Assembly: GCF_000208745.1 (NCBI RefSeq)
Contig: NC_030858.1
Location: 9,672,994-9,736,993, forward strand
Length of the DNA stretch: 64,000 nucleotides
Source: Theobroma cacao
Taxonomy: Eukaryota > Streptophyta > Magnoliopsida > Malvales > Malvaceae
Reading direction: 5' to 3'
Shown here: in pieces, positions 9,310 to 20,418 of the stretch
Layout: each line of letters begins with the position of its first letter
Position numbering within the stretch: the first letter of the stretch is position 1
Position numbers and translations under genes: made by a program
Notes under the pieces: model-generated
The model's database searches: none
What the model saw: only the letters and a program-made list of their open reading frames with translations
Told to the model about the DNA's origin: nothing

Positions 9310-10712
9310 TTAAGCATAGTACTTCTTCTCCGCATCTGCATTTATTGGATTAGGCAAATCTTCCCCATCCATGTCAGCCAAAATTAAAGCTCTTCCTAAA
9401 AAAGCCTTCTTTACCACATATGGTCCTTCCCACTTTGGCATCCATTTTCCCTGAAAATCAATATGATTAGGGAGTATTCTCTTGAGATCCAACTCTCATT
9501 CTCAAAATTACCGGGGACGAACCTTCTTCTCATATGCTCGCATCATCTTTCGTTGGTACATTTGGCCATGATAAAGAGCCGCAAGCCTTTTTCTCTCAAT
9601 CAGGTTCAATTGTTCATAGCGAGAACGGATCTACTCAGCATCTTCCAATTCTATTTCCATCAACACCCTCAATGATGGGATTTCCACTTCAACAGGTAGA
9701 ACTGCTTCTATACCATATACTAATGAGTACAGAGTTGCCCCCGTGGAGGTATGCACAGAAGTTCGATATGCATGCAAGGCAAAAGGAAGTTTCTCATTCC
9801 AGTCTTTATAGACTTCAGTAATCTTTTCAACAATCTTTTTAATGTTTTTGTTGGCTACCTCTACTGCTCCGTTCATCTTCGGACGATAAGTTGTCGAGTT
9901 ATGATGCTTGATTTTGAATTTAGCGCAAACCTCTTTCACGATCGCACCATTCAAATTGCTTGCATTATCAGTAATGATCATTTTCGACAGCCTATATCTG
10001 CCTATTATCTCCCTTTGGATGAACTTGCACACCACCTTTTGTGTCACATTGGCATATGAAGCCGCTTCTACCCATTTCGTGAAATAATCAATGGCCACCA
10101 ATATGAATTGAAGTCCATTAGAGGCTTTTGGTGTAATAAGCCTAATCACATCTATTCTCACATTGAAAATGGCCAAGGTGCCGTGAAAACGTGCAATGAG
10201 GCTGGTGGAGCATGGATTCTATCTGCATAAATCTGACACTTGTGGCATTTTTGAGCAAAGTTTATGCAGTCCGATTCCAATGTCAACTAATAATACCCAG
10301 CTGTCATAATTTGTCTAGCCAACATATGTCCATTAGCATGAGCTCCACAAGTTCCCTCATGGACTTCTTTCATTATTTTGTTGGTTTCAGTAGTATCTAC
10401 ACATTTCAAAAGTATTTGATCCTGACTTCTTTTGTAGAGCACTTCTCCGCTCAAGAAGAAACCCGTTGCTAATCTTCTAAAAGTCCGCTTATCATTGTCC
10501 GTGGTATTCTCCGAATATGCTTGGTGCCTGATGTATTGCCCAATATCATGATACAGCAGCCTACCATCAACCTCTTCTTCGATGTTCAAGCAGGGTGTGG
10601 AGACTTCACGGACTTCTAAATCAAAAGGGCGTACATCAGCCACTTCTTTTATTTTGAACATAGCTGCGAGAGTGGCCAAAGCATTAGCAATCTGATTCTT
10701 TTCTCGAGGCAA
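9310..10712 (-). pseudogene. Ogre-like copy A integrase (broken)
   Basis: The integrase would insert the cDNA into the nuclear genome. Reading right to left, a zinc-binding region (HEGTCGAHANGHML then CHKC; 10260-10400) is followed by the catalytic core (about 9631-10176). The core shows a first acidic residue in IDVI, a second in ITDNAS and the Glu of NGAVEVANKNIKK in DD35E order. The C-terminal part (9310-9492) contains KWEGPYVV and ends in KKYYA and a stop. An in-frame stop after MTAGYY (about 10290), a shift near 10180-10210 and another near 9500-9630 break it. The catalytic acids persist, but the frame is not translatable. Confidence 0.85.
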
Positions 10713-10748
10713 ATGGTTGAAGCTGATTTCCTTGAATTGTTTGCCTAA

Positions 10749-11261
10749 TTATGTAACTAGCTTTTGATATGAAACTAGTTTAGAATCTCTAGTTTTCCAT
10801 TCGCCTTTCATTTGACATATCATCAAAGCCAAATCTCCATAAACATCTATCGTGTCGACCTTCATCTCAATTGCTGCTTGTAATCCCATTACCAATGCCT
10901 CATACTCCGCCATATTATTAGTACAGTTGAAATTCAATCTTGCTGTGACTGGATAATACTTTTCGTCTGGAGAAATCAACACTGCACCAATTCCGTGCCC
11001 CAAAGCATTGGATGCCCCATGAAAATACATTTTCTAGGGATTAAGTTCGTTGAGACCGTCCTTTTCTATGTGCAAGATGGCCATCAAATCTTCGTCTAGA
11101 AAATCGAAACTTACAGGTTCATAATCCTCAGTAGCTCGATCTGCGAGGAAATCAGCTATGGCGCTCCCTTTGATTGATTTTTGGGACACATACACAATAT
11201 CATACTTAGTTAGTAGAACTTGCCATTGTGCTATTCTTCCAGAGAAGACAGGTTTTTTCAA
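10749..11261 (-). pseudogene. Second (archaeal-like) RNase H domain of Ogre-like copy A, with its linker
   Basis: The linker (11034-11261) contains SIKGSAIADFLADR, the usual join after the first RNase H. The domain (10749-11030) starts YFHGASNALGHGIGAVL, where the canonical Asp in the FDGA-like motif reads His. NMAEYEALVMGL supplies the Glu and VYGDLALMICQ the next Asp. A stop between the two pieces (about 11033) interrupts the frame. A duplicated RNase H is diagnostic of the Tat/Ogre branch. In copy B the equivalent (44003-44401) is one uninterrupted frame. Confidence 0.8.
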
Positions 11262-12600
11262 AAATATACTTGATGGGATCCAACTTTGCCATCAACCATG
11301 TTGTATGATACAACATATATTGTCGGAGCCTTTGGGCGGTCCATGCTAGCGCACAACACATCTTTTCAAGCGCAGAGTATTTGGACTCATATTCTTTGAT
11401 TTTATCAAAGGCTATCTAGCATTCTTCATTCCATTCTCCCGAGTCTCGTTTTTGAAGCAGCTTGAAGATTGGATCACATTTGACGGTGAGTTGGGATATA
11501 AATCGAGCAATGTAATTCAACCTCTTTAAAAATCCTCTCACTTCTTTTTGCATTTTAGGAGGTGGCAACTCTTGAATAGCTCATATTTTATCCGGATCCA
11601 CTTCAATTCCTTGTTCACTTACTACGAATCCCAACAATATCCTAGAAATAACACTAAAAGTACATTTTGTAGGATTCAGCTTGAGTTGAAACTTTTGCAA
11701 TCTCTCAAACAACTTCTTGAGATTGACAGTATGATCCCTTTCTGTACGAGATTTTGCAATCATGTCATCCACATATACCTCTATCTCTTTATGCATCATA
11801 TCGTGGAATAAAGTTACCATTGCCCTTTGGTAGGTGGCACCTGCATTCTTTAATCCAAATGGCATTACTTTGTAACAAAATGTTCCCCACATGGTTACGA
11901 ATGTTATTTTTTCTATATCTTCGGGTGCCATCTTAATTTGATTGTACCCTGAAAAACCATCCATAAATGAGAATAAAACATGTTTTGCTGTATTGTCCAC
12001 AAGAGTATCGATATGTGGCAAAAAGAAGCTATCCTTCAGGCTCGCTTTATTCAAATCCCTGTAATCAACGCACATTCGAATTTTTCCATCCTTCTTAGGA
12101 ATCGAGACTATATTAGCTACCCATTCAAGATACTTGGCCATCTTCAAGAACCCAACATCAAATAACTTTTTTACTTCTTCTTTAATCTTCAGCAATATAT
12201 CAAGCTTCATCATTCTCAATTTTTGTTTAATTGGCTTGCAATCCAGTTTCATAGGCAACTTGTGGACAACAATGTCAGTATTAAAACCCGGCATGTCCTG
12301 ATATGACCAAGCAAACACATCCACATACTCACGAGGCAATTCCTCTAACTTCTGCCGTTCATCAGATGATAGCGAGGTACCAATCTTAACCTCTTTCTTT
12401 TCTTCCCCATTTCCCAGATTGATCTTTTCTGTGAGTTCTTGATGAGGTAAAATCTCCCTTTCCCCCTATTCCAACAATCTTGACAAATCAGGGGGTAAGT
12501 CATAGTCACCCACTTCCTCTTCATTTTTCAATTCATCAACGTTCAAAACTTTCTTGAAATCAAAATTCACATTGTTCTCTAGATTGTCTTCATGTTCATT
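11262..12600 (-). pseudogene. Reverse transcriptase and truncated first RNase H of Ogre-like copy A
   Basis: The reverse transcriptase runs in one 252-codon frame (11581-12339). Recognisable blocks are FAWSYQDMPG, the ANIVSIPKKDGKIRMCVDYR palm block, MPFGLKNAGATYQ and the catalytic YVDD (about 11759-11778). Upstream (12340-12600) the linker has an in-frame stop near 12470. Downstream the thumb and RNase H are shifted, and about 160 bp of RNase H present in copy B (about 44597-44757) is missing near 11390. The palm motif is intact, but the enzyme as a whole is not. Confidence 0.85.
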
Positions 12601-12609
12601 ATTTAAAGA

Positions 12610-12833
12610 CTTGCAAATAGGTAAAATTGGACACATGTATGGGCAAATGTTTATTGGCTAAATGAATAAATGAAAAGGAAATATGCAAAAAGGTTGATGA
12701 ATTATGAAACACATCATGCATTGTCATTGATTAAATGATTATGGTAACAGAAAGCCCTACTTAAACAAGAAATTACTCCTAACGCCCTTGGGCATAGGCA
12801 TTTAGGTAAAATTATTCATTATATTTTTAAAGA
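12610..12833 (-). other. Intron-like non-coding spacer between protease and reverse transcriptase frames
   Basis: On the minus strand the protease-side frame ends ELPVIFKSLKI-stop. The reverse transcriptase frame resumes about 224 nt later, at a repeat of the same TCTTTAAA text preceded by CCTATTTGCAAG. Removing the spacer rejoins one frame (FKS-LNNEHED). Ogre elements are known to splice an intron in just this place. The borders are not a clean GT...AG here, so splicing is inferred. Copy B has the same spacer (about 45975-46201). Confidence 0.5.
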
Positions 12834-13607
12834 CTTAAAGATGACAGGTAACTCTGTGGCTGTCCAATTGCTTAACTCCTCTCCTGGCGGTACTGGATAC
12901 ACCATAGGGACTTTCTTGTTAGATTCTTCATCTTTGATCATATGGATTGATAGCTCATCAAGCATCTGCAGAACTTGATTGTCTTTTGTTGGTGCTTCAA
13001 GATGAATGTAACCTGCAGAGCGGAAAGTCTCATACAAGTATGGAGTTGTTCTTTTCTCAAATTCTTATTCCTTTCCCTTAAGTTGAGCCATCCTTTTAAT
13101 CTTCTTTTGGGCTGTCAATTTCTTTCTCTCTTTTTTGGTAGGTTTATACCCTAGACCGAACCTTTCTTCATTCTTAACTAGAATCAAAGGACGACTAATT
13201 CCTTATAAATTCTTCCCTAGCCCTAGACCAATACGACATCTTTTTCCCACTGTCTGCTTAACTTCCATTTTAGTTGATGCTGACAAACAAGGAGTCGGTA
13301 TCACTGCCCTTTCTCCCACATAAGTAGCATTGACAAATTCAAAAGATCTGAACGAGCATTCAGGGACTTCCTCAGTCGCTTCTACATAAGGGGCTGATGA
13401 GGATTGGATGGCTAGTATGTCTTCTTTTACAGAGATGTTTATCAATTGGCCTCCAATTATGAATTTTACCTTTTGATGCAGAGAAGATGATACAGCTCCA
13501 GCCATATGATCCACGGACATCCTAATAGACAGTTATAAGATGGGGTAATGTCCATCATTTAGAATTGGACATCAAACACGCAAGGACCAATTTTAACTGG
13601 TATTTCT
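12834..13607 (-). pseudogene. Protease C-terminal part and linker of Ogre-like copy A
   Basis: Protein text starts EIPVKIGPCVFDVQF at the border of the LARD-like insertion and continues with DITPSYNCLLG, a retropepsin-family block. A KRCRIGLGLGKNL glycine-rich (G-patch-like) segment near 13203-13240 follows, then YETFRSAGYIH and ELPVIFKS. A stop follows QF at about 13559, and there are shifts near 13515 and 13080. The N-terminal protease half with its active-site Asp is absent, removed together with the end of gag by the deletion at the insertion junction. Confidence 0.75.
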
Positions 13608-16354
13608 TATCACAGCCCAAATTTTAAGCTATGACCGGCGCATAGGCCCAATGGGCATAGCTCATTAAGCCTAAGCAAGCCTATTTATGCAATCCTGATC
13701 ATCATTCCAAACCATCATTTCTCAAACTCATATTGTAATTCTTAACTAAAAATATTTCAATAACATTTTATAGTAACCCAATACTCACAATTGTATTATG
13801 CTAACATAGTATTACTCATTTGCCACCTTATAGTGGCTTCAGTAATCAAATATACATATTTGATTTTTTAACATGAATCTTAGTGGTCTTCATTACATAT
13901 ACATGTACACATGCATAAGACTCTTGACCGTCAACGGAGTGACTCTGGATGAAGATAACTACTAAGATGCCATAGTACCTACCAAGAAGGCGAGCATATG
14001 TGTGCGACTCAATCTAGGTCTCAATTACCTCCAAATCTGAAAACATGAATTTTCAAAACGTGAGTATAAAACTCAGTGAGTGAACATAAGAAGGGAACAA
14101 GCAATCAATAGGAAGAATTTGGAAATCATGATGCATTTGTTTCAAAAACAATGCAATTAATTTAGTTTCTTACTAAAAACCCCTCATTTCAAACTTTGAT
14201 TAATAACCTCATAGTGTTGCAAAAACCCAAGATCAACCCATGAAGTTAAATGGGTGAAAAATATGTCAAAATCAAGCAAGGTAGTAAGCATGGCAGCAAG
14301 TTTCTCATTGCAGCGAGATTCAGGGGCCATAACAGAAAGTTTCTCGTTGCAGCGAGAAACAGTTTCAGTTTGCATATGTTTCAGTTTTTCAAGCATATCT
14401 CTCACTAAAGAAGTCCAATTGATCTAATTTTTTAACCATTAGAAATCTAAGAGACAGGGCTACAACTTTGATGATTTCCATTTTTCCCAGTTCGAAAGGG
14501 AAGGTGGTCAAAATCTTCACCAAAATAAAAGCATTGCATTAGAACCTGAAAGTTTCTCGCTACAGCAAGATTTATTTTTGCTGCAGCAAAATTTCCTCTC
14601 TGAATCTCGCTACAGTGAGAAACAGAGCTGGTTTATGTCCCCACCACCTGAGAGTTTCTTACTGTAGTGAGATTCAAGGCAAATGACAAATAAGGGGTTT
14701 TCACATGCCACAAAATCCATCCCTACCATATTGCACATCAAAGTGAACACATTGACAATAATCAAGTTATCAACATTCAAAACAATCACATATTATAATC
14801 ATAAACTTGCTATCACATATACATATATAAACATATATCAACAAGTACACCACCCCACTTCATTCATTGTCATAGTCGGGTCATCATCATCATCGGCTTA
14901 TGCGCACTCCCTACTCGCACATAGCCGAGTCATCATCATCATCGGCTTATACGCACTTCTTACTCGCACATAGCCGGGTCAATATTATCACACAACATTA
15001 TTCATCAATGCACAACATATTTTCATATATATATACATACCAACATAATATAGGAGCACATGGATTCATCTTTTTGCACTTTTCACATTTTAGCAACATC
15101 AAAACATTTACCAAGGGCTTGTTCCCAAGCACCAATTTTTAATGAAAAGTTGGATAAAATCATGCAAATAATTCATCTCAACACAATTCTATTTTTCAAA
15201 ACAATTTTGAAATGCAAATTCACTCAATGGTCTTGTTGATTCTTTTGCTTGACTCTAACCTCAACTAATGCTCCAAATGGACATGTGAGGCCTTGTTGGA
15301 ACCTATACACACACAACATCACAACCAACCCAAATTGGCATTAATACACTCTCAAAAGCTATTTCGTAATTCAAGTTTAGCTAGTTATTCCTAACTAGCT
15401 CCCAACTACCATTTAATGACTATTATTTGTAATACTCTAGTCACACTAAAATGAATAATAATCCTAACAAATAAATTCTCACAAATCTAATTACTAAATA
15501 TTCTCAACAACTTAAAAAAATCTAACTCAATTTCATTACTCACCTTAGTAACTTTGTAATTGAATTTCTTTCCCAAAAACTTTCAAACTATCATGAAAAT
15601 CTCACACACTCTCTCTAGAATGCCCAGCTAGTGAGAGAGTGTAACAAGGAATGATTTTTTAGGGTTTTATGGTGAAAAAGTAAAAGAGAACAAAAAACTT
15701 TAGGAAAGGGTGCACAAAAACATGAAAATCAGGGTTATCTCAAGGAAATATATGAAAATTCAAGGCAAGCTTCCATGGGGGGGGGGGGGGGGTGAGAGAA
15801 CGTGGGAGAGGAAGGAGAAAAAGAAGAAATGCTAGAAATTTGAAGAACATCTTAGAAACTTAGATTTTTATGGCTTAAGTTTATTCATTTTTAGCAAAAT
15901 TACCAAAATGCCCTTAACTATGTCATTTTGTTTTTTCCATTGCTTATATACAATCTTTTTACTTCTTTAACACTAAGACAAGGTCCATAAGGGTCTAAAA
16001 ATACTTGGGTTAATGAAAACTAAAAAAATTCAACCCAAGATATAAAATGACTGTTTTACCCTAACCATGAAAATTATCGATATTTCTATCTTCTTCATTA
16101 TCTTATCCTCATTCATTCATTCCTTAGGCCTACTTGGACCTTAATAACATTAGAAAACAAATTTCAGGGGCTGACCAGGAGAAATGATGAAATTACCCCT
16201 GGTCCGTGTTATTGCGTCTACTTCTAGTTACGGGTCTCTAGAGGTCGAGATTTCACAGGTTCACTTCTAAATTACCCTTTTTAACTCAATACTTAACCTT
16301 AATTGGCATCCGTAAACTTTATTAGCCACCGTATCAAAAATACGGGATACTATA
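13608..16354 (-). repeat. LARD-like copy A, complete 3' LTR (left)
   Basis: 2747 bp, plus-strand ends TATCAC...CTATA. Copy B has the undamaged ends TGTCAC...CTACA. It contains two groups of CGCTGCAGCG-type palindromes (14296-14370 and 14555-14680) and two units of a roughly 51-bp tandem repeat (14878-14979). It also has a 16-base G run (15777-15792) and a long CT/AT mix. By eye it closely matches the right LTR over the shared part. Confidence 0.8.
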
Positions 16355-19300
16355 GTCTCCCCCACTTAAAACGAATTCGTCATCAAATTCAAATCGACGT
16401 AGGGTGAATAATCAAAGTTCTAAAGTTCTACCACATCATTTTCGTTGGGCATTCTTAACATAGAATCTTGGTTCATGCATCATATCAACTTCCAATCTTA
16501 TAGAAAACTCAACATATCTAACTTGATATTTCTCAAATTTATTCGAAACATCAGATCTCATGGCCTCATTAGTTTATCAATATGAAAATCAAACAAAATA
16601 TTTATCTCTCCTTAAGTGCACTTTAAAATTTAAGAATCATCTATTAAGACCTTTTTGATATTAACTTTCTTTGGTCCTTTTTACCTTAGAAAATTAAATC
16701 CATAATCATTCATTTTGAATCATGAGCTTTACACCAATCAAGGCAGATTTTACACTTTTAATTATACGCATTCAAATGCACACATTTATGCATAAGCTAT
16801 AAACTTTTCCCCACATCTTTATATATCAAAACTATATATATTGAAGCTATACCCAAACTTATACATCATTTTCCATTGCCCTTTAGGATATTAAATTCAT
16901 GTCATACTTCTCTATTTGTGTACTTCATAATAACCTAACAATTTCTAGCTCACAGTTAAGCTAGTTCATATGCCAAGCCTCTCAAGCTATATCAAAACAC
17001 CAAGTTTGATCACGATATAATAAAAATTGAGGAACTTATACCAAAAGTATAAATACTTACTTTTAAGCTATCAGTATTATAACCCACTTGTTCACTGCCA
17101 AAATCAACGATAAATTATCTTAATCATTATCTAGCACTATAACCATTGATAGAATATCATCATCGAATCAAATTATAACTAACTCCGCATGAGTTTTTAT
17201 ACCAATATGCAACATATATATCCATACATATATATTTCCAAAACTTTTAACTTTGAATGGCCTTAGGCATACCCTTAGGCATACCAAGCTCAATAACCTA
17301 TCTGTAAAACCAAAATAACCAACAATCAAGTTTAGAATAATTTCTTCTATTGGTTAGATCATACTCATCATTTGTGGTGAATACACAAAGCTAATCCCAA
17401 TATTCTATTCTCATACGAGAGTCAACCACTAATTGGCACCATCTCCAAACATCATGTGTTTTATAAGTCGATTTTCTTAGCCAAAATTCATATTGTAGTA
17501 TTCCAACTTTAGGTCATGTCTCATTACCAAATCTTTACTCATATACGAGTACTTGAATTCTCAAATCATCATCTCTTGTCTAGGTAGATCTCTGCAATTC
17601 CCATAGCATATTTCTATTCCTTCACCAATAGTAATATCATTTAATCAAATCATGTCACCCTCATTCTCTAAACATTTGAAGCATAATTCAACCTTTGCCT
17701 ATCCCTATCAGGCACTTTACCTTGATAATTACTCAAAATAAATTAGAACTTGTGGGGGAAGAGCATTTCACAATTTATGCCTTGCGTCTACAATTACGTC
17801 GAGACCAGAACCTCATCAAGTCCACAAAACAGTAGGATAATCATTGCCTCAAGCCAACATTTCCAATTATACTTATGCTTGTGTCATATCTTCATACTTA
17901 TGTGACATATCAGTCATGAGCCCAACTTAACTATATAGCCATTTGCTCCTTGAGTTTTAATGTTTTCTCATTGTGAAAAATCTTTCGAATTTATCTCATA
18001 GGGTATTCATAAGGTGGATATATGTCCATAACTTACAATTCAAGGCCTAAAGCATTGAACACAATCTCATCATTGATGTTGTACGCTATATCATATAATA
18101 CAAAATATAATCTAATAACTATGACAATGAAATTTAAAGTTCCACCTTTATCTACCAATCATAGCTCCCTTTATGAGCACATACTTTATACTGCTTGATT
18201 GTTCACATGCCACTCATGGCCATCCAAATGCGACCTCTTATAGCAAGTCAAACTAGTATATTATTCTTATGTTTTCCAATACACTTCCAAAATGCTTGAA
18301 CACATCTTTTAATAGAATTCTATTGAGGACTCAGACAATCAAAGGTTTATCTTCAAAGTCACGCGTAACTTTAACAATTTAATATATATTCGATAACATT
18401 TAGCTCATTAACTCCATTGAACATTATTTTAAGATCTTTCAAGATGTCCTTACTCTTATTTCGGACCGAACCAAACTAACTTAATATAATTGCATTAATT
18501 ATCCTTGAGCTTTTTATGCTCGTTATAACAACATCTATGTTTCACCCATCATTTGTCTTATTGACCTTGTTAAGGTATATGTGGCTTTTCAACCCTTCAT
18601 AATACATTCCACATTTATGCCAGGGCATTCTCAATCTCATGCCAAGCCTATAGTCATGTAGTCACCAATTAGGCGAAATCCTGCTATGGAATATCTCCTT
18701 CCATACGATGAATGCAAATCACAAGATATACAACTTCAAGTGTATGCTTACATAGTGGTAACCTCCATATATTTCATGATCATAAAATCACAATTTGTAA
18801 AACTAGCTTTCTATCACAAGTTTGCGATTGGAACATTAGTCTCCACATATCTCACTTTGGACATACTTCATTACTAACATTCATACACCTTTACCACAAC
18901 ATTCGGTGTAAATTGATTAAGCAATGATCTTCAAATTTACTCTTAGGTACACATATATGAAATTGTACACCACTTAGTGTTAAAATCTTGACTTTACTCA
19001 TCAATTCTTAACCAATTACATCCATAAGATAGACAAATCACTAAACTTTTGTATCTTGCTTTTGCAGTCATAAGATTAAAATTTCTTAAGCTTAGGATGT
19101 AGAAACTTCCTCTTAGAGCATATCCGAAATCCACATGTTTTAAGTTCCTTACCTTTGAAGAAGTCACATTCAAGACTAATAATTTACATCATAGGTTGCA
19201 TATTGAACCAAACATATTTTATTTAAATTGACCTTTAAAGCAATTCATATATCGATCTTCATATAGAACTCCATATGGCACTTAGACTAAATTTGTCATT

Positions 19301-20418
19301 TCCATGTCATTTAATTTCAAACTGCTAAATCAACATCTAGTCTTTTAATCCTTTGGCTCCACATTAAGCATGGCAAAATTCAAGCTCATCCTTAGAGTAG
19401 ATCATTTACTAGCCTTTTACTTCATGACCATACGTTAATTATAATAATCAACGATTTTCACCCTTGAGCGAATTCATGCAATTATAACCATAAACTACAA
19501 TAATTCAATTCAAGCCTTGGAATCTCGCAGTTACTTAATTAGAATCAAAACCAACTCCATCTAGGCTACTACACACATATTCACATGTAAATTATTTCGG
19601 AAGCCCAACACCATTTATATATGGCATAACAAGCTCACTTAACATAGTGCATTTACATCGGTGCACACAAATATTGGTTTACTCTTACCCTAAATGCTTA
19701 AATTTATACACTCAAAGTGAATTAAAACCATCACTATTCATTTTAATCAAAGTGCGCCCTTTGTTACCATTATCACACGTGCTATTTTATATTGACCTCA
19801 AATACAATTAAAAGTCATTGAATTTTCTCTTTGTTGACAATCTTGGGCTCAACTTTTAACCCTGTCAAATGAACAGGCTATTATAGACCTATTAATCTAA
19901 CTCCACTTTCCTCTATCCTTAGTCGGAGGAATATATCACTATATTGACCTTTCATTAGGAGCATTTGCTTAAAAATCTTCCCAATAATAGCTCGTGTCTC
20001 GGGTGGCATCTCAAACTCGGACGACACCACTTATGACCTTTGCATAATGTTAGCAAGAGGGTAAGTTACTAAAAATAGGAGTTCATATAGCCTATTGTCT
20101 ATGATTTAAGCTGTAGCTACAAACCATAAACAAGACTATACATTAACTTCGACAATTTCGCTGACTGACACGAGAATCCCTATGACTCAACTAAACCTAG
20201 ATCTCTGATATCACATTTGTCACTAGGGGGTGGAAGATCATGGAGCATCCCCCTTCGCTACGAAGGTAACAAATGGTACCTATCAAAGCACTCATAAGGT
20301 GGAAGATCACGAAGCATCCATCCCTATAAGCCCCTGGGCAGAGAGTTATGCTTCACCCCTGTTAACATGCGAGAGTTCCCAGGGATCGGGTTACTACCCT
20401 TACTCTAATACCACCTTT
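16355..20418 (-). other. LARD-like copy A interior, non-coding
   Basis: Both strands are full of stops. The longest open frames (18686-18927) are 63-71 codons of unremarkable composition. Next to the purine tract the minus strand could encode DDEFVLSGGD, resembling the tail of gypsy polyproteins. Around 17770-17900 a faint resemblance to the end of an RNase H/linker region can be imagined but not demonstrated. The block is about as conserved between copies A and B as the LTRs are, so it was already non-coding before the duplication. Confidence 0.65.
20403..20413 (-). other. Primer binding site of the LARD-like element (tRNA-iMet type)
   Basis: The minus strand reads TGGTATTAGAG here, and the matching site in copy B (53701-53711) is TGGTATCAGAG. 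It lies 5 bp inside the right LTR (20419). A second, weaker copy (TGATATCAGAG at 20203-20213) sits 200 bp further in and is followed by the same ATTTGTCAC-type text. Confidence 0.75.

Noticed and set aside
16355..20402. Faint minus-strand resemblance to RNase H/linker text (about 17770-17900) and a DDEFVLSGGD-like tail
   Set aside because: Too degenerate to call by eye. A frameshift-aware profile search would be needed, so the interior is described as non-coding.
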